Of a stretch of 64,000 nucleotides of DNA, positions 52,424 to 63,019 are shown one piece after another (the first letter of the stretch is position 1; the number at the start of each line of letters is the position of its first letter). Position numbers and translations under genes: made by a program. The stretch spans positions 477,011-541,010 of the forward strand of contig CM035350.1 in NCBI GenBank assembly GCA_020137815.1, written 5' to 3'. A model generated the notes under the pieces. The model did not search any database and had not been told where the DNA came from. It was given only the letters and a program-made list of their open reading frames with translations. Source of the DNA: Hormiphora californensis (lineage: Eukaryota > Ctenophora > Tentaculata > Cydippida > Pleurobrachiidae).

Positions 52424-55400
52424 GTGACTAATCTTTTCCTGTTGCGTAGTAAAGTTTGAATGCATAATTGCTTTCAACAAAAACTCCACCTATATAAATT
52501 CGAACAAAGGGCACCCTGGTGGGTTGTCTGTGGTGGGAGAAATGGCTCACCCTAGAACAATTGCAAGTTAATAGCAAAAATGCATAATAACCTGTAAATC
52601 ACATGTAATTCGAAGTTCAAACTAGTTTTGAAATAGTTTTGAAATTTTTTTAGAAAAATTTTAGTTTTAAAATAGCTTTTGAAATAGTTTTGAAATAGTT
52701 TTGAAATAGCTTTTGAAATAGCTTTTGAAATAGCTTTTGAAATAGCTTTTGAAATGGCTTTGGACGGGTGGTAGAAATGGCTCATGTGGCTCATCTGGCA
52801 GCTGCACGATTATTATGAACACAAGGACATTCATATAAAAGCGAAAAACAGTGTACCCGACTAATTTTAATACGCTGAATCACGTGAGCAACTCTGGCAA
52901 GCGCTCAGATGTGAAGAAAGTGCACTAATTGAGCATAATTGGGTGTAATTGACCGGACTTACAACTTTTCTCCTGAAAACGCTAGAAGTTAATGTGAGGG
53001 CACTTTTCCGACTAACTTTGATACGCTGATTCACGTAAGCAACTTTTCCAAGCCCTAAGAGGCGGGGAAATTGCCCTAATTGAGTCTGATTGGGTCTAAT
53101 TGACCATAATTGCTCAATTAGGGCACTTTCTTCACATCTGAGCGCTTGGAAAAGTTGCTCACGTGATTCAGCGTATCAAAGTTAGTCGGAAAAGTGCCCT
53201 CACATTAACTTCTAGCGTTTTCAGGAGAAAAGTTGTAAGTCCGGTCAATTACACCCAATTATGCTCAATTAGTGCACTTTCTTCACATCTGAGCGCTTGC
53301 CAGAGTTGCTCACGTGATTCAGCGTATTAAAAGTCGGGTACACTGGTTTTCGCTTTTATATGAATGTCCTTGTGTTCATAATGATCGTGCAGCTGCCAGA
53401 TGAGCCACATGAGCCATTTCTACCACCCGTCCAAAGCCATTTCAAAAGCTATTTCAAAAGCTATTTCAAAAGCTATTTCAAAAGCTATTTCAAAACTATT
53501 TCAAAAGCTATTTCAAAACTATTTCAAAAGCTATTTCAAAACTAAAATTTTTCTAAAAAAATTTCAAAACTATTTCAAAACTAGTTTGAACTTCGAATTA
53601 CAAGTGATTTACAGGTTATTATGCATTTTTGCTATTAACTTGCAATTGTTCTAGGGTGAGCCATTTCTCCCACCACAGTTGTCAACTGGTTCTGTTTGAG
53701 ACGCATCCCTTGGGTGTGTGTGCTAGTTATTTAGTTAACGTGTTGGGCAAAAAAAAGTCCCCCCTATAAGACTAGCATAGTTCCAGATATCGTAGAGCTC
53801 TAAAATTTTACACAGTTACTCTATGGGACAAATAAATAAGTTCCACAAAATTTCAGACTTTTAGCCCAAAGTTCATTTTTTTGATCGGAATGAACATTGT
53901 TATTCATTCCAAAAAAACATGATTTTTCGGTCCAGAAGCCATGCAATTGTCTTTGGCTCTCGATTTTCTTTCAAATGCGACCAAGAAAAGCCAAAACGGA
54001 CAACCACAAGGCACATAGTGGTCATGTTTCTGACAGTTAGTCAGATCATGTGATCCCTATCGAATCGTGAGTTGCTAATCAGGCTTAGTGGGGAAGAATC
54101 ACGTATCACAGTCGCTAATGAGGGATGTGTATCGAAAAAGCGACATGTGATTCGGGAGCACTTGGGTAAAGAGGCCACTTGTTAATGAGCTTCGGATCTC
54201 ATGACCAATAGTCATCGTCATCCCTCATTAGCAGCTGTGATACGTGATTCTCCACCATTAAGCCTGATTAGCAATTCTGAACAAATTACACGATTCGGTG
54301 GGGATCACATGACCTGACTAACTGTCAGAAACATGACCACTGTGTGCCTTGTGGTTGTCCGTTTTGGCTTTTCTTGGTCGCATTTGAAAGAAAATCGAGA
54401 GCCAAAGACAATTGCTTGGCTTCTGGACCGAAAAATAATGTTTTTTGGAATGAATAACAATGTTCATTCTGATCAAAAAAATGAACTTTGAGCTAAAAGT
54501 TTGAAATTTTGTGGAACTTATTTATTTGTCCCATAGAGTAACTGTGTAAAATTTTAGAGCTCTACGATATCTGGAACTATGCTAGTCTAGGGGGGACATT
54601 TTTTTGCCCAACACGTTATATAGTCTGTAAAAGTCAAACCGGTCGGCTTTTTAATCTTTTCATTTGGCGAGATATAAGCTCAGTGTTTATCTGCTCAACC
54701 TTGCATTACATAACCCTTATCATCCGCTAAGACAATCCACTTTTGATAGTTCGCAATTGTGAGGTACACTCATAATAAAAATGTGCTACATAAATACTAA
54801 CTAATATTTAAAAATATTCGCCAGATGTGGCAACTGTCAGTGGATGATGGGAGAGTACAGAAAAGCAGCCAAGACTGCTAAACAGAAAAAACTCGGAATG
54901 AAATTTGCTATGATGAACGGAATCGCCAACAGAGACTTTACTAAGTAAGTTTATTATTAACTCCACTGCAGTTATTCAGTGCTGGCTCAGCTCTAGTCCT
55001 GTCCGAAACGGCCGAAATCTCGAGTTCACTGAGAATGGCGGACTCGGGTACATGACTGAAACTCGAACGGATGATAACTCGAGCTCGAACTCGAAAATTT
55101 CGGACTATAGCTCACTTTTGAAAATCTCGAATTTAGGTGAGTTATATAGTCCGGATCTGGTGACTTTCTGTCCGCCCCACTATTTAGGGTGAGTTAGAGT
55201 CCCAGATGGAAATTAACTCACCTCTTATGGGAACTCGAGAATTCGGCAGATAGGCCGGATACGAGAGTTCACTGGATTATATTCATCTTAGTAGTGTTAT
55301 GGTTGTCGTTTGGGTTCGATGTTAGGGTTGTGTTAGGGTTGGGTTGGGTTTTACGGTAAAATCCATGCGACTGCGAGTTCGAAATTAGAAATTTCGTCCC

Positions 55401-55965
55401 AGCTATCGACTTTTTGTCCTAGCAAAAAATCGAAAAAAATGTGGACAGAAAGTCACCAGAAAAAAAGAACTCGACGCCAATTTTCTGACAATAACTCACT
55501 TTCGAGTTACTGTCCAGGTGAGTCCTAAAGCCGCGGACTCTAATATGTCTAATATAGATTTATGTTTAATATATATTTATGTAGAAATAGAGTCCGCCCT
55601 GTTTAGACATAGATTCGTCCTAGAGTTTAGACCTATTAGGACTCGATCTATATCTAAATCTAAATTTAGATATAGAGTCCACTGTAGTCCAGTGTAGAAC
55701 TAGAGTCCGCACACCATATCCGTCCTATCACTGCACTGGTAAGTGCCCCGTGGCCTAATGGGGGTCTTGGGGCGAAAAGAGTCATATCATCATATCAATT
55801 TTCACTTAGTCATAACATTTTCGGCGCGATTTACGACCCTTAGAAGTCGGGTTTCAGAAATGTGGTTTAAAAAATATTTTAAAGTTCAGACAATTCTCTA
55901 TTCATGATCTCTTTTCGTTTGGCCAGAAGATCGTTTATAAAATGTGTCTATCCGATACACACACA

Positions 55966-56001
<36 letters not shown>

Positions 56002-59000
56002 TGTGCCGGTTTCACTGAATCTTCAGATGAGACCAGTCTGAGGTATACGAAACTTAAAATCCAGTTTTTCAGCTATGAGCTAAACATCCATGAATTTTGC
56101 CTAGCTAGACCCTGTTTCGTAGTCTAGTGAAAACATGTTTAATTGACCCCATAATTTTTGATGCATTTATAATTCCTTCTCCAAAATTTCCTCTGGCAGC
56201 GCTTTTTTCGGGGGTGGGGATGGCAACCTTTGCGCTTGGCACTGGCCAGCGCAGTGATATATAATACTACGGACGGGTGAATAATGTAGCGCTTTTCATT
56301 TTCCAATTTCAAGCCAAACGGATTAAAGAGAGCCATACTGTAGCCTTTTAATAGTTTTAATATCCAGTTTTCCCGCCAAACGCCGAAAACGTATACCTGT
56401 GTTTTTGGCGAGGGAATGACAACCTTGACGCTCACCACTCACCAGTGTAGTTATTTACATAAGTACTTGTTTCAGATAGCATCGCAAGATCAGAATTTTC
56501 TGTTCTTTTTATTTCACTCACAGTCATATAACCTGTTTCAGAAATTTGGGTGTTAATGGATTTCCTCACATACATGTCTTTGGCGAAATGATTCCTACCG
56601 GCTACCAATACAAAGGAAAAATGGTTGTTTCAGGTAAAGTTTATCATAGCACTGGCAAGTGCCCCGGGCCCAAAAGGGGGGTGTGGGGGCGCAGCCCCCA
56701 CCTTAAACGGGGGTGTGGGGGCAGAGCCCCCACCTTAGAAATACCCTCTAACTCAAAAAATAAAAGAGAGAGCACACGGAACAATTCTACACACAAGCGC
56801 GTTAACCTGCCAGTGCTACTATATACCATTGCAAATTTCGGGGTTTTTGATGCTTTAAAAATGCATGTTCCAGATGAAGTAGAGGGATGAAATTTTGTAC
56901 TCTAAGGGCCCTCATATAGGAAAAGAGGCATACAAAATTTCAAAATGATTGGATGTAAGGTAAAAATTTCTGTTCTTTTTTACACCAAAAAGAACAGAAA
57001 TTTAGTCCAAAAACCAATTAAATAAATTAGTTTGGATGCCCGGGCCCATTTGGTGTCACGGGGGTAAAACCTTTAGGCTACTGTCATAAATGATGAATAT
57101 CGAGAGAGATAAAGAAAAACAAATTGTGATATAAAGAGTGAGATATATCGAGAAAGACGGAGAGATAGTAAGAGAAATATAAATAAAAGAGAGAAAAAAA
57201 GAGAAAGAGGGAAATATGGAGGTGGAGAGTGGGAGAAAGAGGAAAAGAGGGAGAAAGAGATAGAGGGATGGAGAGAAAGAGAAAAGAAAAACGAGAGATG
57301 TGTATTGAAAAATAAACGAGATATGCCATTATTTATGACAGTAGCCTAAAGGTTTTACCCCCGTGACACCAAATGGGCCCGGGCATCCAAACTAATTTAT
57401 TTAATTGGTTTTTGGACTAAATACATAATACATATAGTAGTAGTACGTAACTCCCTCCCGCGCGGGCAGATAATCAATAGACGCACTGCGGAGCCAGTAG
57501 GAAATAATCTCCTACCTGGCTGGCGGATTATTCAGAGTGCGCCAGTGGCACTTCTCGCCACTGGCGGGTTATGTAACGTAGCAGGATATATCACACTACT
57601 TACTAAGCAAATTGTTTGAGCGAGGTCACCTAGCAACTCCACTTGCACGTGCAATTATTAGATTGACCTGGAGACCTCCCTGCCTGTATAGTTAAGGGTA
57701 CCAAGGGACAATTCAATTCTGCACGTGCATTCTTTTACTTGTGTCCTGATGTCCAGCTCTTCCACCCCAAGCGCTATTCGGCAACGGTTATATAGATCCA
57801 GAAGATCTGCTGCTGTCATGACAGGTTAGAAAATATGACAGATTACGCCAACGCCCAACGTGTTCGGGAGAGCCAATCAACGACTTCTGATAGCTTTACC
57901 CAACGTCGCCCAAGGGTGATTACCCCAGTCGAATATAGAAATATCCGAATCGGCTACATAGCGGCCAAGTTTTCACGTGATGAGTTTCTGCACCTGACAA
58001 GATGATAGACAGCTCTCTTGGTTCCTGTGACTTAACATGCCCTTTTTGCCTGGCGTATATTAATGGCAAGTGGAAAGGGAATCTTGCTGTGAGAAGGAAG
58101 TGATATTGTTGCCCAGTATCCCTCCGCCGCATCCGGATCTCTTAAATGTGCACCGTGACATTGTCAGGAAGCCCAGAGCGTACAACAACATGGGCAGGGA
58201 GATAGTGAGAGATGGTGGTGTCAGCGTTCTCTAATCCAGCTACCATTTTCCCAAAATTCGCCCGTAGGGCGAACGGGCATACTAGTATGTACTATGAAAG
58301 TTTGTACTTTGTAGCTAATTGGCGCATTATGAAGTTGGCCAACTGGACACGGTGTCCTGGAAGGAGGTTTTACCTCGCCTAGAGTGACCCGAGAAGTTAC
58401 GGACCCTACCCCACGTATTTTTTCCCTGCCCGGGTGAATGCCGAAGGCATTCACCCGGATGCCTTTTTACTCTGTAAAAAGGCATAGCAGGGTTAGAATT
58501 CGAAAACGACATTTTGGTATACTAACTAATCGGTAGAGGGACATTTTTTGGTCACACTTTCGTTGCGAGGGCAACGGTGTAGCAACAAGAGCCGCGCACA
58601 CAGTTACGAGCTGCTCCTTCATAAACCACTTCATTGGCACGTTTTCAGGAAATGTGTGGCGCGCAATGTGGCGGCGTGGCACGCAATTTAGTGCTATTAA
58701 AACACAAGGATTTGCTCTATACTGTTTGTGTGATATATAAATGGTCGGGATTTTTGTCCCGCTTCCTGCTACAGCGGATCTGGTCATGATTTCCTTTCTT
58801 GGCAGGGAAATTCAGCATTATGTTAGAACATAATGCAATTAATCTTGTTTGACGTAGAATCCGAAAAACATTGAAATCCGAAAAAAATTAAAATCCTGTA
58901 TAGTGCCGTTTATGCGTAAAACGGCAAAAACTGTAATTTTTAGCAGTTTTCGACTTTTTTCGTATTCCAGAGGTTCTAGAAAATTCCCCTTAAAAGATAC

Positions 59001-60318
59001 GGTCTTGAGAATTTATACCACTAAAATACACTCAATTTGCTTCAAATTGGTGCTTGGTTTGTATGATTTGGTCAAAAGCTCTCTTTACTGTGGCCCATTA
59101 AGAATGGGGACTCTGCAAATATGTATTTGGTTCCTGTGGCCACTGTTGTGGACCAAAATAAGAGTTAGTATACACCAAAATTTGCGTCTTCTCAAGGCGA
59201 ACAACCTGGTTTTTACGAAGTTTGATTTCACACAGGCGTTCAAAAGTTCAAAAAGCCGAAAAACTGGTAGTCGATTTCGGACTTACCCCTATACTTAATC
59301 AAACTCTAACCCAGGAAGTAATTCTAAACAAGATTAATTGCATTATGTTCTAACATAATGCTGAATTTCCCTGCCAAGAAAGGAAATCATGACCAGATCC
59401 GCTGTAGCAGGAAGCGGGACAAAAATCCCGACCATTTATATATCACACAAACAGTATAGAGCAAATCCTTGTGTTTTAATAGCACTAAATTGCGTGCCAC
59501 GCCGCCACATTGCGCGCCACACATTTCCTGAAAACGTGCTAATGAAGTGGTTTATGAAGGAGCAGCTCGTAACTGTGTGCGCGGCTCTTGTTGCTACACC
59601 GTTGCCCTCGCAACGAAAGTGTGACCAAAAAATGTCCCTCTACCGATTAGTTAGTATACCAAAATGTCGTTTTCGAATTCTAACCCTGCTATGCCTTTTT
59701 ACAGAGTAAAAAGGCATCCGGGTGAATGCCTTCGGCATTCACCCGGGCAGGGAAAAAATATACATTCTATACATGAAAATGAAGCTCAGACAAATGCCAA
59801 CATAATGCAAAAAACGGGAAGTGTCTAACTTATTTCCTTTAGAAGTTATAGCCAAAATAAAAGTGCTTATATTTGCCTTGAAAATACACTCTAAAAACCA
59901 TACTTTTAGACAATTTCTGACAATTTCAAACAAATTTTGTCCACAGGGGGATAACTTGGTGCACTGGAGGTGACATTTTGTTCGTATTGCATTTTTAAAC
60001 AGATTTGCTGTTCAGGGGGAATTTGGTTTAAAAAGTCACTTCCATACATTGGAATGTTAATTCATCGCCTATTTTCGATGTTAATATTAATAAAACTACC
60101 AAAACTAACATAACACTTCCAACTGAGGACCTTTTTAGTTTGTTTTTAGTTTAATTGTATGAACATTCTGTCAAACTTTTAGAGTTCATAAAGGAGTTAA
60201 TGCAGCATGCTGAAGGAAGGTTTAAACCTGCACCACGCCAAACAGTGGAACTTTCTAATAAGAACTTTGCTGCATGGACTAAACAGGATCGTTCTCTTGT
60301 CATTTTTACACACGCTGG
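52212..60318 (+). CDS. PDI-family multi-thioredoxin secretory protein, 5' part of gene
   Basis: Four plus-strand exons join in phase with GT-AG introns: 52212-52423, 54825-54944, 56542-56633 and 60183-60318. The product starts with a signal peptide, then a thioredoxin-type domain with a CGNC redox pair, the conserved cis-proline region (GFPHIHVF), and the beginning of a second thioredoxin domain ending FTHAG just before its expected CxxC. This order and the sequence around the first CxxC are closest, from memory, to PDIA5-type protein disulfide isomerases of the ER lumen. That assignment is an inference. The gene continues beyond 60318; the next exon was not found before 64000. Introns hold palindromic transposons at 52529-53677, 53738-54616, 57001-57420 and 58418-59758. 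Confidence 0.82.
52529..53677. mobile_element. 1.15-kb full palindrome with TTTTGAAATAGC repeats
   Basis: Ends TGTGGTGGGAGAAATGGCTC and its complement. Six-base flanking duplication GTTGTC (52523-52528, 53678-53683). Each arm has several TTTTGAAATAGC units, then CTCATCTGGCAGCTGCACGA and further matched sequence almost to the centre near 53100. In intron 1 of the PDI-like gene. Non-coding. Confidence 0.9.
53738..54616. mobile_element. TA-flanked palindromic element, 0.88 kb
   Basis: Ends ACGTGTTGGGCAAAAAAA and its complement between TA dinucleotides (53736-53737, 54617-54618). The long arms share GTAGAGCTCTAAAATTTTAC. The centre has palindromic GAATCACGTATCACAG / GTGATACGTGATTC. In intron 1 of the PDI-like gene, 60 bases after the previous palindrome. 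Confidence 0.9.
54825..54944 (+). CDS. PDI-like exon 2: CGNC active site
   Basis: This 120-base exon has a TTCGCCAG acceptor and a GTAAGT donor. The first base completes Gly, then CGNCQWMMGEYRKAAKTAKQ. CGNC is the CxxC redox pair at the start of the long active-site helix. A hydrophobic strand follows (GMKFAMMNG). The acceptor is only about 200 bases from the palindromic element at 53738-54616. Confidence 0.82.
54985..55720. mobile_element. GGACTCTA / GAACTCGAG element, copy 2
   Basis: Shares with 31100-31270 the segment GGCCGGATACGAGAGTTCACT and the following GGGTTCGATGTTAGGGTT. The right part has GAGTCCGCCCTG and TTTAGATATAGAGTCCACTG as in 30930-31470. In PDI-like intron 2. Ends not precisely fixed. 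Confidence 0.65.
55960..56005. repeat. (AC)n microsatellite
   Basis: ACACAC repeat with a GTGTGTG palindromic end. Confidence 0.95.
56010..56535. other. PDI-like intron 2, no further feature
   Basis: Contains two inverted CACTGGCCAGCG / CACTCACCAGTG motifs only. Confidence 0.4.
56542..56633 (+). CDS. PDI-like exon 3: cis-proline strand
   Basis: This 92-base exon has a TTTCAG acceptor and a GTAAAG donor. It reads NLGVNGFPHIHVFGEMIPTG and then YQYKGKMVVS. GFP is the cis-proline motif that packs against the redox pair in thioredoxin folds. The phase is correct on both sides. Confidence 0.82.
56650..56817. mobile_element. short GC-rich element with GCACTGGCAAGTGCCCC end
   Basis: Begins GCACTGGCAAGTGCCCCGGG and ends CTGCCAGTGC. 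Contains two tandem copies of GGGGGTGTGGGGGC-GCAGCCCCCACC. The same CACTGGCAAGTGCCCCG start appears at 60738 and, less exactly, at 55732. Confidence 0.7.
57001..57420. mobile_element. GGATGCCCGGGCCCA-family element, intact copy
   Basis: Long inverted repeats start TTTAGTCCAAAAACCAATTA and pass through GGATGCCCGGGCCCATTTGG. The middle (57090-57320) is diverged GA-rich sequence. It gives the uninterrupted structure of the family split at 43171-45280. In PDI-like intron 3. Confidence 0.88.
57440..57600. repeat. CAGTGGCG hairpin segment
   Basis: GGAGCCAGTAGGAAATAATC and GCGCCAGTGGCACTTCTCGCCACTGGCG form hairpins. Related to the start of the 1512/48648 repeat. Confidence 0.6.
57765..58275 (+). 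pseudogene. mobile-element fragment with broken ORF, copy 2 (copy 1 at 5936-6480)
   Basis: Plus-strand sequence matches the minus strand of 5936-6433: GCTCTTCCACCCCAAGCGCT, then CAACGTCGCCCAAGGGTGAT. Frameshifts and a short insertion break the frame. Ends at the same hairpin TTCGCCCGTAGGGCGAA. Confidence 0.75.
58418..59758. mobile_element. TA-flanked element with 433-base near-identical inverted repeats
   Basis: Flanked by TA (58416-58417, 59759-59760). Left arm 58418-58850 and right arm 59326-59758 have equal length (433) and differ at about one base by eye. Ends TTTTTTCCCTGCCCGGGTGA. Each arm carries an inner palindrome GGTGAATGCCGAAGGCATTC. A 106-codon frame is mirrored in both arms and is probably not a real gene. 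The central 475 bases are unique. Older relatives: 22630-22790, 5500-5680 and pieces at 37490 and 47395. Confidence 0.93.
59761..60182. other. PDI-like intron 3, no further feature
   Basis: AT-rich, no repeat or gene recognised. Confidence 0.4.
60183..60318 (+). CDS. PDI-like exon 4: end of domain 1 and start of domain 2
   Basis: This 136-base exon has a CTTTTAG acceptor and a GTAAGT donor. It reads EFIKELMQHAEGRFKPAPRQ (closing helix and linker), then TVELSNKNFAAWTKQDRSLV and IFTHAG. The second part repeats the pattern of exon 1 (strand leading to an active site), and the donor splits a Gly codon after GG exactly as in exon 1. Confidence 0.8.
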
Positions 60319-60356
60319 GTAAGTAGTATATGTGACATTATATACCGTAGTAAACG

Positions 60357-60602
60357 TACGCACGCTGTTTGTTGCATAAACGACGCCGTTCTACTCCGTT
60401 AGCGGTGAGGAATGGCGTCGTTTATGCAAGAAACAGCCGCGCACATTAAAAACGGCGCCGATAACCGCGTTGTTTCTGCAATTCAGATTGTTTACCAAAA
60501 ATCAGTTGCAGAAACAACGCCGTTAACGGCGCCGTTTTTTACGTGCGTGGCTGTTTGTTGCATAAACGACGCCGTTCCTCACCGTCAACGGAGTCGAATG
60601 GC
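60357..60602. mobile_element. nested hairpin element with GTTGCATAAACGACGCCGTT arms
   Basis: GTTGCATAAACGACGCCGTT occurs at 60371 and 60557, with its complement at 60412-60427. The middle pairs AAAAACGGCGCCG with CGGCGCCGTTTTTT and GTTGTTTCTGCAA with TTGCAGAAACAAC. Non-coding despite a 64-codon frame. Confidence 0.75.
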
Positions 60603-60818
60603 CTAATAAATTTTACTGTACATTATTGTATATACGCTGTTAGATCGAAAGGTATCCCTATTTTACATTAAAAACATTGCCTGCCTTGTTATTTGTTGGC
60701 AACTTGTTAAATGTTATGTGTTCGGTACACACATACTGCACTGGCAAGTGCCCCGGGGCCTATCCACCCCCTCCAAGAAAGTAAGATAAAGATGCGAGGG
60801 GCCGTCAGGCCCGAAGCT

Positions 60819-61044
<226 letters not shown>

Positions 61045-61049
61045 TGACG

Positions 61050-61655
61050 AATGTGTGAGATAATATCTGGTACCTAAACACATGTTCTACATGGTATTAT
61101 GTCAATAAAAGAATTCAACCCAATATCTAGCCCTATTTTTCTCACTCTCCTTCAAGTAGAATCCCCCTTTTTCAACCCAATATCTAGCCCTATTACTCTC
61201 CACCCACCCCACCCGCCACCAATATATACATACACACTAAACAAAACTGTGGACTGAGAACAAATCCTTGCTAGTTTAGCCTTCTAACCTAATTGAACCT
61301 AATCAGACTGATAGGTCTGGCATATCCCGTATCAAAGATTAATTGAAAACGAAGACGAAACTGTGGTTCAAGATCAAAGTATAAACGTTCCTGGTAAAAA
61401 TAACCACACAGGGCTAGAACAACCCCGAGAAGAGCCCCACTACAAATCTCCCGTTATATTGTGAACCTGCCAGATGGTAGTTCCATGCGAGGGGAGAGGG
61501 CGGGGGGACTCTTCTCCAGTGCCGGCGTCATCACTTTGCGATAGTCCCATGTGGGCCCAGGCGGCAGGCACTCGGAGTAGTAGTAGTAGTAGTAAGTAGG
61601 GAACACGAAGCCTCTAAGGTGCACACTCCCCCTTGACTCCCCCAGTACTGTATTA
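61050..61655. other. no gene seen; short direct repeat
   Basis: TTCAACCCAATATCTAGCCC occurs at 61114 and 61171. GGCGGGGGGACTCTTCTCCAGTGCCGGCG at 61500 resembles 37640-37670 (CTATTCTCCTAGTGCCGGCG). Confidence 0.5.
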
Positions 61656-61661
61656 GTAGGG

Positions 61662-62494
61662 TAAGCTGGGGTAAAAGTGGTCCACTTTTAACGTTTTAGG
61701 TTCTAAAATACGCAATTTATACAGCAGGAAGAAAAAAATATATAGGCTATCCAATGAAACCTTTTCCTTTCAGCCGAGCTAAATTTTAAAATCTACAAGT
61801 TTTATTTATTGCCCCGGTGCAAATTTTCCAAAAAAAGCCTCACCAAATTATTGAAATTGATTAATTATAATTAATCAATTTCAATAATTTGGTGAGGCTT
61901 TTTTTGGAAAATTTGCACCGGGGCAAAGTGGCCCAAGCCAATAGCATTGCTTGATTTTATCACGTGCCTGGTGTTGTTAGACGAAACGATCAAATTAGGG
62001 GCAAAGTGGCCCATGTTCTGCACCGGAACATGAGCCACTTTGCCCCTAATTTGACCGTCGAGACTACATTTTTGTTCTGGACCACTTTGCCCCAGTGCAT
62101 TCTAATGTCACGTGGTATTGCAGGCGCCATTTCATTGGTCCTAGAGGTGGGCCACTTTGCCCCAGACCGGACGAGAACCACTTTGCCCCGGAGAGTGGGC
62201 CATATTTGCCCCAATTTCACAAAATTGACAATTAAGACAAAAAATTGCCAATTTCTTCAAAATTTTTATACCATGTTTTAGAGAATTATAAAGCCTAACT
62301 GGCAGTTTTTGCAAAATTGAAATCGGCCAACCCAAACAGAAATGACAGCAATTTTAAAGCGAAAATTCGGAACAGAACGAGCAGGTCTCCGCTGGAGAAA
62401 AAGTCACGTGACCACATGTTATTACTAGGGCCACTTTGCCCCATACATGGGCCACATATTTACCCCGTGGGCCATTTTACCCCCAGCTTACCCT
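61662..62494. mobile_element. GGGTAAGCTGGGG-family element, complete copy
   Basis: Flanked by TA. Ends GGGTAAGCTGGGGTAAAA and CCCCAGCTTACCC. It contains a near-perfect palindrome centred at about 61866 (AATTTTCCAAAAAAAGCCTC and complement) and many CCACTTTGCCCC segments. TA target implies the Tc1/mariner group or relatives. Non-coding. Confidence 0.85.
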
Positions 62495-62499
62495 ACCAT

Positions 62500-62925
62500 A
62501 CGAACGCGATGAGACCGAATTTCGGGATCAAATTACATAAGCATGCAGTTGAGTTAGGGTTTTGAAACGTGGTATCCAGCTTTCCTTTTACTATCACTGC
62601 TAGAGTCCAAAGTTATAGACTGATTGGATCTAAAATGCCGAAACGGTAGGGGTGTCAAATCCGGGTATGTAAGTGTCGTCTATATATACATGTTGAGGGG
62701 TAATCCCTGTAGTGATCTCACGTGGCCAGGCATAGAAGACTCAGGATGTTACAAAGGTGAACAAATTTCAATAGCAAAACAGACGTTTCGGCGTAAAATA
62801 GCCCTCATCAGTGATAGGGACGAGAGAGCGTGGGGATTCGCGTCAATGGGTGCTCTAGTCAAAACAATTGTTTTTTTGGGGGTATTTCGGGGCTTGCACG
62901 TGGAAAATTGACGTGTTGTTAGGGG
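62500..62925. other. no gene seen
   Basis: Unassigned. GACGTTTCGGCGTAAAATAGCC at 62782 belongs to no family recognised in the window. Confidence 0.4.
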
Positions 62926-63019
62926 TGGTTGGTGGGGTTTGGGGAGTGCACGTGCGAATGTTTTCACTTCTCGTCTTACAACTTATCGTTTTGCATCGAA
63001 TTTCGTCCTCTTGTTTTTA

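Noticed and set aside
58467-59709. Two 106-codon ORFs as a duplicated gene
   Set aside because: They are the two arms of one inverted-repeat element read in opposite directions. No protein motif, and the frame spans the terminal sequences.
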